From: Diploscapter coronatus
Lineage: Eukaryota; Nematoda; Chromadorea; Rhabditida; Rhabditidae
Assembly (NCBI GenBank): GCA_964036155.1
Contig: OZ038423.1
Span: 42,609,249-42,673,248, forward strand
Length of the DNA stretch: 64,000 nt
Direction: 5' to 3'
In this document: in pieces, positions 13,191-26,500 of the stretch
Position numbering within the stretch: position 1 is the first letter of the stretch
How the letters are laid out: each line of letters opens with the position of its first letter
Notes under the pieces: generated by a model
Database searches by the model: none
What the model was told of the DNA's origin: nothing
What the model saw: the letters and a program-made list of their open reading frames with translations, nothing else
Made by a program: the position numbers and the translations under genes

Positions 13191-14198
13191 GACGATTTCT
13201 CAATAATTTGGACTGATTTTATAGTTGATGGTTGTTGTTTTAGCATTTTGCAATTGATGAATTAGTCAGATTGATACGAGTGTTTTGCGCCTCTCTCCTA
13301 CCTTCGATTACATACGTGCATTTGTCGAATTCATTTGATCTCTCAATTTCACTTCGGGTCTAATGAATTTTCATAATGCAATCCTGCAATCAGTGATTCC
13401 GATTCTTTGAGTCGTTGTGTATTACGAACTTCGAAATAAATTTATATATTCTGCGTGGAGTATTTTGTGATAATTACTTCATTTTTATTAAACTTTATGG
13501 GTGCTTACAAAAATCATAAGTAAAAAATCGAATTGACATTCTCGTACCGATCCCAAATTTTTATTTTTCTCTTTCCAAAATTGAAGCCTTTTTCCATTCA
13601 ATCCTAAAAATCTAAAAATCGAAATCGAAGCATGTCTGTTATCAATTTACACCACACTTGGGCCTCTATTTTAAAATTTACTAGCTCAAATCAAAGGCTG
13701 TCGAGAAAGTACCGCAGCAGAAAGTTTTACCACACTAGCAATTTCTTCTTCTGCAACAATCAAGCACAAAAATTCTACATTACTTTTCTTGAATATTCAT
13801 AATAGATTATCCAATTGTGCTATTTCAATTACGCATTCTTGACTATGTAACGTGAATCATTCCATTTCAAATCAAATCGTTATTCAAAGTACAGAAAAAG
13901 TTGATGGTTCGGCCGAAACTGCAACAATTCTTTCTCGACCAGGAATATAATCGCTTAGAATGTTGAATGTGATGTGAATAGAGGGAAGATTGGAAGATGG
14001 TTACCTATTTTGTATGTTGTTGTTGGGTCGTTGGGTTGTTGGGTTGTCTCTCGCCTCTCCTTCTTCCGCCAGCCCCGCCCCTTTCATCTGTCTTCACCTC
14101 TCCTCCACTGCCCTCCTCTCTCCTCTCTCAGTTATTTCATCTCGTATCTGCATTTCTGTATCTCCGTATTCTGCATTCTTTTCAATTTCCAGTGCGCG
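13191..14198. other. Intergenic region, no gene seen
   Basis: This 1 kb lies between the paraoxonase-like stop codon and the next start. An AATAAA-like hexamer near 13433 could serve the upstream gene. Pyrimidine-rich sequence from about 14040 to 14185 (CTCCTCTCTCCTCTCTC) leads into the splice acceptor just before the next ATG, as expected of an outron. Confidence 0.4.
14181..14198 (+). promoter_or_regulatory. Candidate spliced-leader acceptor
   Basis: TTCAATTTCCAG ends at 14192, six bases before the start codon of the downstream gene, and follows a long pyrimidine-rich tract with no upstream coding exon. This is the arrangement expected of a trans-splice site in nematodes. It could also be an ordinary 5' UTR intron. 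Confidence 0.4.
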
Positions 14199-17100
14199 AT
14201 GTGGCCGGTCCTGTTAGCTGCCGTTGTTTTGGCTCTGTCCTCAGCCCCTGTCTCTGCGCAGGACGACAAATGCGGTCTCAATGAGATCAGGAGCGGATCG
14301 GAATGCGTCTGCCAGGCTGGGTAAGCTCATAGTTTTATTACAAATTTTCCTAACCTACAAATGCGTCGATGTTGGTCGTGAGATTGGAGGTAAAAATACA
14401 GCATAATCCACTTTGACAATTCAAAAGTATCGTAATTTCGCAACTTGAAGACCAGCGTTTTCCTCACCTCTCCCAATATACATCATATTTACTCGAGTTT
14501 ATAAATTTGTCGACATTTTAGAGTGGTCTCTCCATTTTGCATTTAAAGTTCAGTCTTTTTCCTATATTTTCGACCTTGATAGGTTTCCAACCCAACTAAA
14601 CTATTTTCAATTATTCTTCTTCCGCATCAAGTTGATCTGATTATGATTCATAAGTAGGAAACCTCGATTTATGAAAATCGTAAAATCCATCTAATGTTCA
14701 GTAACTAGACCGTGTCATCCTGCGCATACCTAATCCATTTGCATATGCAATAATTCGATATTTATAATGCTGTTATTTCGAGTTTCTTACTTTCGGCTAA
14801 CATTCTTCGCGTGAATTTTTGTTTTTGTAAGCTTGTTTTTATGAAGCGCAATCTGCCTTTCTGTAATTCTGTGCATACACACCTTGTATTGCTGTTGACA
14901 TTCTTCGTCAAAATTTGCCGGTTGTCGAAAATAGGTGATAAATTGGCGAAGATGCAATATGAGAGTGGAGAGAAGAGTAACCTTGGCAAGGAAGGGGAGA
15001 TAGAGATAAAAAGTGAGTAGAGATAAAGGATGGAGGGTGGAGGAAAGATGCAAATGCAGAGATTACGAATCGCATTCCTTCCTGACTGGGAGGGAAAGGG
15101 GATGACTTCTCACTAGGGGATGCTCTAATTAGCTGCGTACAATCGATTCGCGATATTCACGCAAATCAGACAGATGAATCCATCGAAAACAGCATTTTAA
15201 GAGTGATAGAAAAAAATTGTATCATTCTATTGGATCAGGCAATCTGAAATTTTCACGAATTACCGACCCAAATATTATTTTACGACCATGAACGAAATAG
15301 TATGAAGAAAGGAAAATCTCTTATCCCTCCTAAAATAGTCGCGAAATTTTTGTTTCGCAAAATTCCAGGATCAGAGATAGTGGGAATACAATTAACGTTA
15401 GAGAAATGGTAATTTTAAATTTCAATAGCTTATTGGCTAATCCAATTGATAGCTGTGAAATTCTACTGAATTTATATCGCCAGCTTGCATTTGACAGTCA
15501 GGATGTTTCGACAGCAACGTCTTTTTTTAGAATTTGACAACATTATTTTCAGAGAATAAAAAATACATTTCTCCCTCCTTATAAAACGAGCAGCCATAGT
15601 CTAAAAGACAGAGTGTCGTCTGGATTTTCCAGGCTTTCATTTACAAACTGCCATTCACTTCTAACTGTAATGATCGATCACTATGCGCATTTCTTTTGGC
15701 AAAAACAAATCCCTATAACTCCGGAATTTTCTATGAAGATCATCAAATTTTGCTTCTGATCTATCAGTGATCTTCAATGAGCTGACCATTCTTGGACATA
15801 TGCGCACAATCAATGTATACTTTTCCAGCAGTTCTTTTCCACTATGATATTGAGGTTGAAGTTCATTTTGAAACAAAAACTGGCTGTTCGAAATTCTTGA
15901 TTTCGTTACAGTTCAGCGGGCTTCCCGTGGAAAAAAATCGCGCGACTGGCAAATTGACATGGCCTTTTCTGTTTCTGTTGTTTCTAATTTCCTGCCATGT
16001 TCTTAATTTCCACAAGTAGATAGAAGAACGCAAATACGATGAAATATCGCGGGAAATTCTCGCGACTCCCCGTTCTGAAATCGAACGATAGCAGCCCTGT
16101 CACTGCTATTCCCACTGCCATTCCACAGAAGCGATATGGCAAATTGTCAACCGCGCACTGCTTTTCTCCCTTCCTTTGCTTTCTTTTGCCCTCTACTCTT
16201 TCTCTGCTACTTTCGAGGTTGTTTCGAATCGTCAATTCTCAACTAGTTCTCCCCGTTTTATCACAGCCCAATTTCCAATTTCCTTCCCACTCTCATTCAC
16301 AATTCATAGCTATGAAATTTAGTAATTTTTATGCAAAAACGATTGCTCAAAGACATAGTAAAAAGTCTTTTAAAAAATCATAGAAAAGTTGTTCTTCACT
16401 CACGACTGCTCGTAAATTGTACCAGAACACGAATTTTCTCGTCGAACAATTCGATGTTAAAACTAACGAACCCTGACTGACGCGATTGCACTTCGAAATC
16501 GGCTGAACGAAGACAATTCCGAGTTTCTGTTCAGTCCTCTCTTTATAGCAAAATTACGAAACAAACAGGAATTGAAAATTAGGCGATTTGTTCCAGAAAA
16601 AAATCGACGTCATGCGCGCGCAAGTTTCCGAGTGAGTCAGACTTTTTGCGGTGATAAATTGATTACATATTTTGTGTTAAGATGGTCTTTTCGAGCGAAA
16701 TGCGGTGTATGCGAGTAGAACTGTACATTGACTACCACGACTGCCGAGAGATTGAATATTGAAAATGACAAGATGATTCTGGGGAAGAGTCGAGAGGCAC
16801 GCCCTGTTAAACAGCAGAAATGGGGGAATTGAGAAGTTGAGATGGGAAGCAAGGAGAAGGGGAAATTGGAAGAGCGAAAAATTGAAGGGTGATGAGACTC
16901 GCTCGGTTAGCACCCTGTATGGCAAAGGAGGCAACTCCTGTCTTCCTGTCGCTTTCTCGAACTTCGCAGGAGACGGGCAGCTATGAAAAGGGTACTCCAA
17001 GGGGCGAGAAGAGGAGAGAAAATGGCAGGCAGTAAATGGAAGAAATCGAATGGAATCAAGAGAAGATCATTACACAAATCAACAGGGAAAACTAGATAAT

Positions 17101-20100
17101 GGAATAATAACAGCATTTTCAAAATGAGAACTTATGATTATCAAATTATCAATGACAAGAAGTAAAATAATCTCATGTTTTATATCTTAGGCAGTTTCAA
17201 TCTAGTGAAGATCATTCTTGTGCGAAATCGAAAATTAAAATATCGTAGCCAAAGTCACTTATTTTTGTTTCATTTCGAATTAGAAGTCAAAATTTCGCAA
17301 AACCCTTGTGAAGATCATAATTTTCTAGCAATTGATATTTGAATTGTACAGCTAGACAGACGTCCATAGTTCAATGCACAAAATTTGTACAAGAATTTAT
17401 TAAAATTTTAATTCAGTACAAATGATCGGGAGTCATCTTTATAAATATCACGAATTATGCCAAACTTTTGTGTGACACTGTTATCACAGCACAAGTTGAT
17501 CTTCATAAATTTCAAATCATAAAGATCATTTCCAGTCGAATACCTTTATTCGCAGATCATCGTGTTCCAGTGATAAGATCCTTTCTCGTTCATATTCAAC
17601 TAACCCTCTTCCACATACTTTTTCGTCCTGACTTCCTTTACCGGTTATTTCTGGTTGAATGGAATAGTGGCAATAGCTCGATTTGTCAGTCTGCCAACCG
17701 ATTTCCACTCTCCTTCTCTACTTCGCTTTCTCTCCTAGTATCACATAAATCCAGAATAGTCTCAAAATCACTGAATATCAGGGATTTAATGCATCTATTG
17801 AATGACATTCAGTAGTAAATTATAACTGAAATACCTCATAATGTAGATGAAAATTTCGAACGATCAAAAATATTTTACTACATTAGGTGCTCTAGTATTC
17901 ATAAGTTGCAGGAAGTATCTTATCAACCTATTACGAATAAAAATTTCCAGATACTTCAAAGCGAGCGACGAACATCAAAAAGAGCGATGCAACAATGAAT
18001 GCGACGAGCTCTACTGGAGCTACTTCACATATGGAAAATGCAACAAGGATATCTACAGCAGAATTGCTACTGGACAGCGACCTGCCTGCAATTCTAGATG
18101 CGCGGTAAGCGTTACATATTTGTATATATTGTAAAGATTAGGGGTGACACAAAACGAACATTTTGAGAGTAGAAATAGAACCGAAACAGTCATAGACTAC
18201 ATTTTTCAATATATGAATTGAAATCCCTTTTACACTATCAACAGTCCTTGAACAGAGTCGAAAATCAATCCATCTCAGAAAAGTTCGATATGAAATGATT
18301 AGTATATGGATTATTCCAAGCTACAACTTCAAATGAGATAGCTGCTTTTGAGGCCTAGAAATTTGAAATTTGTCATGATTTCCAATTTGTTGATTTGAGT
18401 GGAGACTTCGTTGGTGGACGATCATCGGCCTGTTGATCATCTTCGCGTCCGCGGTCCTTTCCCTCATCTTCACTCTGCCGATCTGCATCGCCACATGCTC
18501 ATCTTGTCTTCACGCTAAGAAGGTTAGCTCGATCACTCATTTTCATTTCAAAATTCCCGTTACACGCAATTTTATTTACTACCAACAACAATGGTAATCT
18601 ATACTTGACAAGGAGTAGCAATTTCAGCATAACAAATTTTACGAACATTTACGACATAAGAACTTTATCCCTGATAAAGTAGAAATAAAATACACTGTCC
18701 AAGTTTCCCTTAACAAAATGGCGATTACTCCAAATCGCTTTTGAAGTGAACTTTTCACAACAAAAAACTATCGAATGAAGAACCCGACTGCCAATATGCT
18801 GCATTTCGCTATGTCATTAAGCACTCATTCGGATGGGTCATTTTCCCGATTCGATGGTATCGCCTCGGTAGTTTGGCCCTGTGTCCCGGCGTCCGCTACC
18901 TTTCTCCTTCCTTCCTTTCATTCCTTTCATCTCTATAATTCTGGCTGTATCTAGGCCATGTCACATTCACTCTTTTCCTCAATCTGCTCACTTTTTGCGA
19001 CATTTCTTAGTTATTTCCAAGCGCAAAACAAAAAGCAGCGGATTTAGATGTTCATGATAATTGTAAAGCGGAGATTCGATGCGCCACACATTATTCAAAA
19101 TGCAGCGAATTGATATAAATTTTATTCAATGGGAAGAACTAAAAACAACTGAAAATAAATTATCCAGTCAAAGTGACATCTAATCTATTACATTTAGAAG
19201 TGCGCGAAATTTTAGTATCCCAATTCTACGATTCCATATCATTCGCTGTCGGACAATCGATCGATTGGTATCTAAATGATAGCACCGCATTTGTATATTT
19301 TTGATTAGTTCCATTTAGCGAGATTCAGATCGCAATGTTGCGTGGAGGCCAAGCAGTGTGGGGCGTATCACTCATTTATCGCTTCTCTCTATCATTCACA
19401 TCTTCATTTTATCACCCTCCACCCTATCTCCCAGTATCTATTTGGATCTCTTTGCCACATTCTCAGGTTTGGGTGTGACACCTGAAATTCTCAAGGCTTT
19501 CCCAGCGCATTCCAATCTCATAGTGATTACTTGCGTATGATTTCGAGATTGTGACAGATTTATGGGGGATAATGGACTACTTTCAGAAATATCGGAGATT
19601 TTTAGGGAATTTTCAGAATTAGAAAAATATAAACAATAGCTTTATGAGATTCTTTAAATGTCCAGCGGTATTGATGAAGAGTGTGCTCCAATGGTAAAGA
19701 TCAATCCTTATCTTCTTAGTGTATATAGAATAGGGTGTAGAGTAAAGGCTAAGAAGAAAACTTTGGAATAGTAGATGAGGATGGACTTAATCTACTTGAA
19801 TGGAAATAGTTAGCAAGAACAATTCTTACAAGAATACGCTTCTTTGCAATTTGCAAGCTTTTCCAGCTATTTAATCTGGTGCCTTTAGACAATATAAAAT
19901 GGCGAACACTCTACAAGAAGTCATATCCATTAATTGAAGGATAGACTCATCATATTCCCTCCTAAATGTCTGCAAAGTTTTTATCTTTCACTTTGCTTGA
20001 GTTATGTATATGCTAATTACCTCTCAACATTGGAGCGTAGTTTCCTTTATACCGAATTTATAATGCATTCTCGAAATCAATGCATGAATTAAGTTTGACA

Positions 20101-21453
20101 TTGGATCAAATGCTTTATAGTCTAAAAACACTACTTTATTCGAATTTTGACCTTCTTTAGCAACTTTATTTCGTTCTAAATTCTAAAGTATGAAATGACT
20201 GTTTTAAATGAGCGAATTGGATGCAACAACGGTTTTTAGTGCTGCATAACGGGTTTTCACATTTTCACTTCGATTTGCGAATTAACTCTGCGCTCTTTCC
20301 CTTTCACCGTCTGCCTCTCCTCTACTTGAATATTAATTGCATCATTCTCGCTCGGTAAACTACTGACAGTTACGCATGACAATACACATGAAATTAGCTA
20401 AATGAGTGAATAGAAAATAAAGAATGGCTAGGAGAAGGAGGCGACAAGATAAGAAGTGAGAAGTACAGGACAACAATGCAAGAAAATTGACAGGCAGGCT
20501 TTGTCTTCCTGAAACTATGCAAAACAAACAAGAGTTCCACATGATAAATAGCGTTAAAGTCGGGGAAAGATGGGCATTATTGTTGAAAGAAAATTATAAT
20601 TGAAATTGACTGAATATCACTAGAATCTAAATTTAATTCTGCATATGGATAAAATTATGCATTATCTCACAAACAAAGTTAAAAAAACTTATCTACCTTA
20701 GAAGACTGTTTCAATCAATAAATAACATTTATTTACACGAACTCCAATCGCTGATAAGACGACTCTTTTTCTTCGAAATTCAGCAAAAATTAACTATCTA
20801 AAAATTAATATCTTTCCGTCAAAACATTATAAGAATTTTTAAAGGATTGCAGAATCGTATGCTTGATCAATTTCAGCAAAAGATCAAAAATATTTCACGA
20901 ATTAAGTAAAAATCCTTTCAGTCAAATTTAAAATAAACTATCATAGCTAACCGCAAGAAGCAAATATCTATCATACATATTTCAGGCTAACAAGCACGCG
21001 AAGCGAGTCGTCATGGAATCTCAAGTGAACAACACAAGCAAGGACCAGCAAGTCGCTTCAATGGGTTGGTAAAAATGCGTTTTTTTTATCTCAATGATAA
21101 TGCCTTCTTAAAAATAATTGTCACACGATTCTGAAAATTACAACATTGATCTGATTACTGTGTTCTATCATTTCTCTACCATAGAATAGAATATCAAATG
21201 CAAATAAAATCCTTAAGTGAAAATTGGCGAAAATTATGAAGAAGCTATCGAAAAAATACGTAGCACAAATATAGGCATAAAATGCTTGCACTAAATCATT
21301 TTAGCAGATTTAGAGGTGTTTTGCTCAGCTAAATTAACCAATCATGTTTCAATTTTAGACTTTAATGAAAACCAACTCAGAAGATCAACTTAGAATTCAA
21401 AATTTTCAGGTTATAATCCATACGCCTACTGGCCTTATTACGGAAGATCGTAA
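14199..21453 (+). CDS. Small single-pass membrane protein with Cys-rich ectodomain, function unknown
   Basis: I do not recognise this family. Five exons with consistent phases (14199-14321, 17951-18104, 18400-18522, 20986-21064, 21410-21453) give about 173 residues. The first exon is a signal peptide ending near APVSA, then CGLNEIRSGSECVCQAG, which resembles the start of an EGF-like or nematode Cys-rich module. Exon 2 adds CNNECDELYWSYFTYGKC and CNSRC, for nine or more ectodomain cysteines. Exon 3 is one long transmembrane helix (WWTIIGLLIIFASAVLSLIF) followed by a juxtamembrane CIATCSSC, a likely palmitoylation site. The cytoplasmic tail is basic and ends in the aromatic GYNPYAYWPYYGRS, which suggests a docking motif. 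Introns 1 (3.6 kb) and 3 (2.5 kb) are very long compared with other genes here. Exon 4 uses GGTTGG as donor; reading through would instead stop at MGW. Confidence 0.65.
14322..17950 (+). other. Long first intron (3.6 kb)
   Basis: This intron begins GTAAGC and ends TTTCCAG. I found no nested gene that I can support. Weak open frames near 14811-15020, 16039-16383 and 17468-17815 have no recognisable motif or coherent splice sites. Such a long first intron often carries enhancers, but I see no specific site. Confidence 0.5.
18523..20985 (+). other. Long third intron (2.5 kb)
   Basis: This intron separates the transmembrane exon from the cytoplasmic-tail exon. It starts GTTAGC and ends ATATTTCAG. 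A pyrimidine-rich tract lies near 18895-18940. No nested gene, RNA or repeat was recognised. Confidence 0.45.
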
Positions 21454-23059
21454 AAATCGCATGTCAGCCACCAGTTCCATCAGTTTCAACATCAAAATAG
21501 TGATTCTTGGAAAGTTTATCATCTTCTTGGTCATTAATAAAAAAAAAACCCCCCTCATTCTCTTTTCAATAATATTGAGCTGAGGAAAAATCTTTGCTAC
21601 ACCAAATTTAAAAATTTTCTACAGAGATGGACTAAACCAATCTGGCTGAAAACTTACTAAATTATTCTGCATTGTATGTCTTAAATACCTCCAAAATCTC
21701 AACTGGGTTTGATTTCGGAACACGGCAGAAAACTAACTGAAATTTAAGAAAACTTTTACAGATCTTTCTGAAAAGGTGAACCTGATTGAAATCCTAGGGA
21801 TATTTAGAGATACTTTGCAGAATATGTGCAGTTTTCAGCTTGGCTGTCTTCTCTATTTGAATAGGAAAAATAGAAATTTATTGTCGCGAAACTTTCCTTA
21901 ATTCAATATTTTGCCTCAAAATGCAATGAATCTTATCCAAAGCGATTGCCAAGAAATTGGTGATTTTTCCAAGAACTCATCTTAATGGTGCTTTTCACAT
22001 TTCAGAGTTTCATATTTTCATTCTGATTTTTCTTTCGAAAGTTTCGGCCTCGTGGATTTATTATTAATGGTCATCCTCACCATTCGTATATGTCATCAGC
22101 TTTGTCTATTCTCCATGCACTACCCAATATATAATTCGATGGTGGCAAACAAGTGGTGTAGTGCGATCAGTTTGTGATAAATACATGAATCTGAAATTTT
22201 CTTTCTTCAGCATTTTCTAAATTGTCTTCTCAAATATTCAATTTAGTTCTGATGTTCAAGTAAAAATCAATAATAATTTTGAGTCTTTTAGCCTTCTTAT
22301 CCTCATTTGTTCCTCCAGCTCAAGAGCCCAGCTGTTTCGGGTATTTGTCTTCTAGCTACCCTCACACAATTCACTCTCCATTTCCTTTATTTTAGGTCGT
22401 CTTCATCTTCTAGATTTCCTCTCCAATTCTCCACTGCCAAGACATTGCATTTGCCAGAATTCTGCATTTCCATAATTCACTCATTTCTTTCTTTATCCGT
22501 TCTTGCCTTATTCTTCTTCGATGCATTCCATGAGGTTATTCAGTTCATTTCAAATTTCTATCGAAAATTGTCAATGTTTTTCTAGAATCAGGAATAAACT
22601 ATTATAAAAAAAAATGTAATAGCAAACGACTTCCTGCATTTGCCATCAACCGACAATCATTTCGACTCTAATTTAGTAGTTAATGAACATATAGGTAAAA
22701 GAAAAAAAACTGTCGAATACAGCCAATGTAGGTAATCACCATAAGTCGAACAGATTCAGGTGGTCATAGTGGTAGATGTGCAAATATGTACTACGACTTC
22801 ATAATCAGAGATGTGAAAATTTTTTCTTTTCCAAAAATTTTAAAACGTAATTTCCGTTATTCAGTTTCAATCAAAATTTAATGTGTGTACAGCCAAAAAT
22901 AATTGAAAATAATCACCTGTTTGTAATTGAAATGCACATAAAATATATACAAATACGTTTCTAGAAAGGAAAATATACTGTTGTCTGTAAAATTTTCTTA
23001 TAAAAAGAAGTTGCTGATCTTAAGTCAAAGTTTATTGAGATTTAGAATTGGATACCCAG
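21454..23059. other. Intergenic region, mostly unassigned
   Basis: This lies between the single-pass membrane protein and the receptor relic. A short frame at about 22040-22180 on + reads as hydrophobic (LVDLLLMVILTIRI) but has no start, partner exon or known motif. The tract 22300-22590 is pyrimidine-rich. Nothing else is supported. Confidence 0.4.
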
Positions 23060-23190
23060 AATCGGAAAAAATAAAAGCAAGAAGTTGATGGTGTAGTAAA
23101 GACACTAGCCCGAAAAAACGATAAGAATCAAATTCAAGGGGATAGAATATACAATATCACCTTGCCCAATAACAACTTAAAATCATTAAA
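23060..23190 (+). pseudogene. Relic last exon of a serpentine-receptor-like paralog
   Basis: Reading from about 23083, this segment encodes KTLARKNDKNQIQGDRIYNI, which aligns with RTLARKPDKNQIQKNRIYKI in the last exon of the intact gene (28018-28162). About 17 of 23 codons keep the same residue, and many of those differ only at the third base (CTA/TTG, GCC/GCA, CGA/CGG, GAT/GAC, ATT/ATC, CAA/CAG, TAC/TAT). That pattern shows past selection on protein. In the frame matching the homologous exon start (MVRTLA in the intact copy), stops TAG TAA interrupt at 23094-23099, so this copy is broken or starts at a shifted acceptor (ATAAAAG before 23079). I found no other exon of this paralog upstream. 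Confidence 0.6.
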
Positions 23191-23518
23191 AATTCTGTCT
23201 CATTGTTTGTATTTATGTTTGTTCGATTTTACCTTTCATAAATAGATAAATCTTGATATCATTTTTAGATAAATTTCGAATTAAGATTGTCGAGATAAAT
23301 CTTATGATAGGTTCTTAGAAAAAAATCACCTGATGTAAATTGAAATTCACAACAAAAAATCTCAATTTTTCCTTGGTAACCGGATATTTTTTGCTGCTTA
23401 ATTTCGCAATAAAACTTCGCTATTAGAAACTTCTTATTAAAAATTGGTTCTACTATCAAAATAACAAGTTTGAATTAAAAACGTTACTTTCTTTGATTTT
23501 ATATAATTCGATATAATA

Positions 23519-26500
23519 ATGTATATTTGCCTAACCAAATATATGAATGATTCCGATTATGTGAAGGAATACTGGAATCAAAATGGCGTTAGCGCGAAAT
23601 CCTGCGAGAGTATATTCAGCATTTTTCACTTAAATCATTACAAAATTTTCGCACATTAGTGAAATATTATACAGTGCCACTCAAAAGTCTTAGAAGTTTT
23701 GAATTTTTGGCATAACTTTTTTTATAGTGCAACGAAATTTCACAAACTTTTTTTTTGTTTGATAGCCCATTGAAATACCTTTCAAATGATACCATACATG
23801 TGCCCGCTGTTTACTTCGTACTAAAGTTATTTACGGAATTGTAAATTTGCCCGCTCAAAAGTCTTGGAAGTTGTGTTTTCGGTTTTATTTCGTGCTTTTT
23901 TGTTTTGATTTGGCAAATTTATGTTTATTTTTATTATTCTTCTTCTATTCCCGATGGTTTGCCACAACTATTATGATGTCAATCTGAAGAAGAGGGTCGT
24001 CAGGTTCGTCGCTGATGGGCACTCGAAAATTAAAGCTTCCGACGTCTCAAAATCTCTCTGCAGCCTGTATCCCGTTGGACCACTAACCCAATGAAGAGCC
24101 GAAGTCTGGGAAACAAGCTAAAATCAAGTCGACCGAAAAAAACCACTCCTCTTGTTGATAGGGATATTTTTATTATTGCTTCTAAGCAAAACTCGAAATT
24201 AACTGCACGTCAAATTCTTCCCAAAATCTCCGCTCCAAACAGTCCAAAAATTTCTGTTAACACTGTAAAACGTCGTCTGGCTTCTTCCGGGTTGAATGGG
24301 AGGGTTGGGGTCAGAAAAGCTTTGATTTCCAAAAAGAATAAGATCGACTGTAAAGTGTAGACGAAAAAGCATAAAGTGTGGTTTTGTGCGCAGTGGTGTA
24401 GAATCCTTTGGAGTGACGAGAGTAAATTCAATTTGTTTGGAAGTGATGGAAAACAGTGGGCCAGGCGTCCAGCTGGCACTAGAAATGATCCCAAGTATCA
24501 GATTCCCGCCGTCAAGTACGGTGGTAAATCTATCACTGTATGGGGATGTTTCAGTATATCTGGCGTCGGTCCCCTAATCAGAATTGATGGTAGAATGGAT
24601 GCTCAGATTTATGCTGACATCTTAGAGAAATAGATGTTTCCACTTGCAAAGAGAAATATGCCTGCTGGTTGGATATATCAGCCGAATAATGGTCCGAAGC
24701 ATAGGTCGGCATTTCTTCAGAAATTGTTCAGGCTAAAAAGTGAAGGTTTTGTCTTGGCCTTCGCAAAGCCCGGACCTAAATTCAATAGAGCACCTCTGGC
24801 AAGAGTTAAAAAAGCGAACAGGAGGCATTCCGACTCGAAATGCCGATGAAAAATTCGCGATCCTTCAGAGGGAATGGTGCAAAATAGACCGGCGCACTAT
24901 TGGTCGCCTTATTGCTTCAATGCCTAACCGCTGTCGTGAGGTCGAGAGAGCTAAGAATTATTCTACCAAATACTAACCATTCCTAATCGTTTTGAAAATT
25001 TCCTCTTCCATTTCCATTCAAAAAGATTTTTTTTTCTTTCAAAATTCGTTTTACTTCCAAGACTTTTGAGCGGGCAAATTTACAATTCCGTAAATAACTT
25101 TAGTACGAAGTAAACAGCGGGCACATGTATGGTATCATTTGAAAAGTATTTCAATGGGCTATCAAACAAAAAAAAAAGTTTGTGAAATTTCGTTGCACTA
25201 TAAAAAAAGTTATGCCAAAAATTCAAAACTTCTAAGACTTTTGAGTGGCACTGTATATAATAATATCAATCTTAATTTAATGAACTTTTAAAATATTATA
25301 GAAGCTAAAAATCTTATGCATAAATTTTATACAGATAGAATTTTTCTAGGTTTTATCGAATTCACTACAAATTATGGTGCATTTTTCACTTACTTTATAC
25401 ATCACCCAATCAGTAAGTAAGACATTTTGTATCTGAAAATCTTTCTCTTAAATTATTAGTTATTTTTGTTTATTAAATTCAACATATGTATACTTTTAGT
25501 AGTGCCTGATGAAGATTCTCCTGTTAGAAAATATGCAGCAGTCTTTTTGTTATATTCATTAGAACTAATTCTATTGATCTTTGGAATACGAACGATTACG
25601 ATATTAATGAAGAAATCAACAAAATTTTCAACATTTGAAAAACAGTTGCTATCGCTATTAATATTGAAATGTGTCCATACGTTAATTACCATCACTATTG
25701 TGAGTTGATTGTTTCAGATATAACTTTATGTATATTTTAGGACTATTATGAGAGTTATGCATATATGAAAAGAATATGTTGTATGTATTATAAGGATGCA
25801 TTGGTAAACATTACTTTTTATATACATATAAGTCATTGATCTAAATCAATTAGATTTAAGCTCTATATTTTTGATAATATGTTCATGATTGAAGGTAACC
25901 AAATCATGCAATATTTATTTCATAAGTCTTTTTTGTAATACAGAAAAGTTTGAGCCTGATTCCATTTGATTTAGTAGGATTTTTGACCCCTTTCCTAATC
26001 ACGATCCACTCAACAGTAACCGAATGAGAGACTTTGATTCGGAAACCCTTTTTTACTTGATTCTCTGATTTCACTTTACAGAAAAACACGCTGACTTCCA
26101 AACTCATGTCAAGAGAAGTGATAATCATGAAATTGAGATCAAATGAGAAATAAGATTTTGGGGAATGCTAATTTTGTGAATGAGGAATTCTACTCGTATA
26201 ACAATTGAAAAAAAGTATTATTACTTGACCCCTAGCTTTGTTCGGCTCATTTATTGGTGTATTTCATATTGTTCAGACTTTTCATTTCATAGTTCAATCA
26301 TTGGGATTGATGATTGCAAATGTGATCAAATTTGTTTCCTGTGCAATGGCAGTTCAACGAGCGAGGACATTTTCTGAGTATGAATATAGATTCAGACTTA
26401 GGAAGGATTTAAGCCAAAATAGTCCTGCGACCTAACCACATAAGATTTTTTAAAAGTGTTTTTCTCTAACCCTAATTTTTCAAAAAATATTCCGGGGACA

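Noticed and set aside
22040..22180. Hydrophobic frame LVDLLLMVILTIRI as a possible receptor exon
   Set aside because: It matches no exon of the nearby receptor-like gene, has no start and ends at a stop; an open frame this short is expected by chance.
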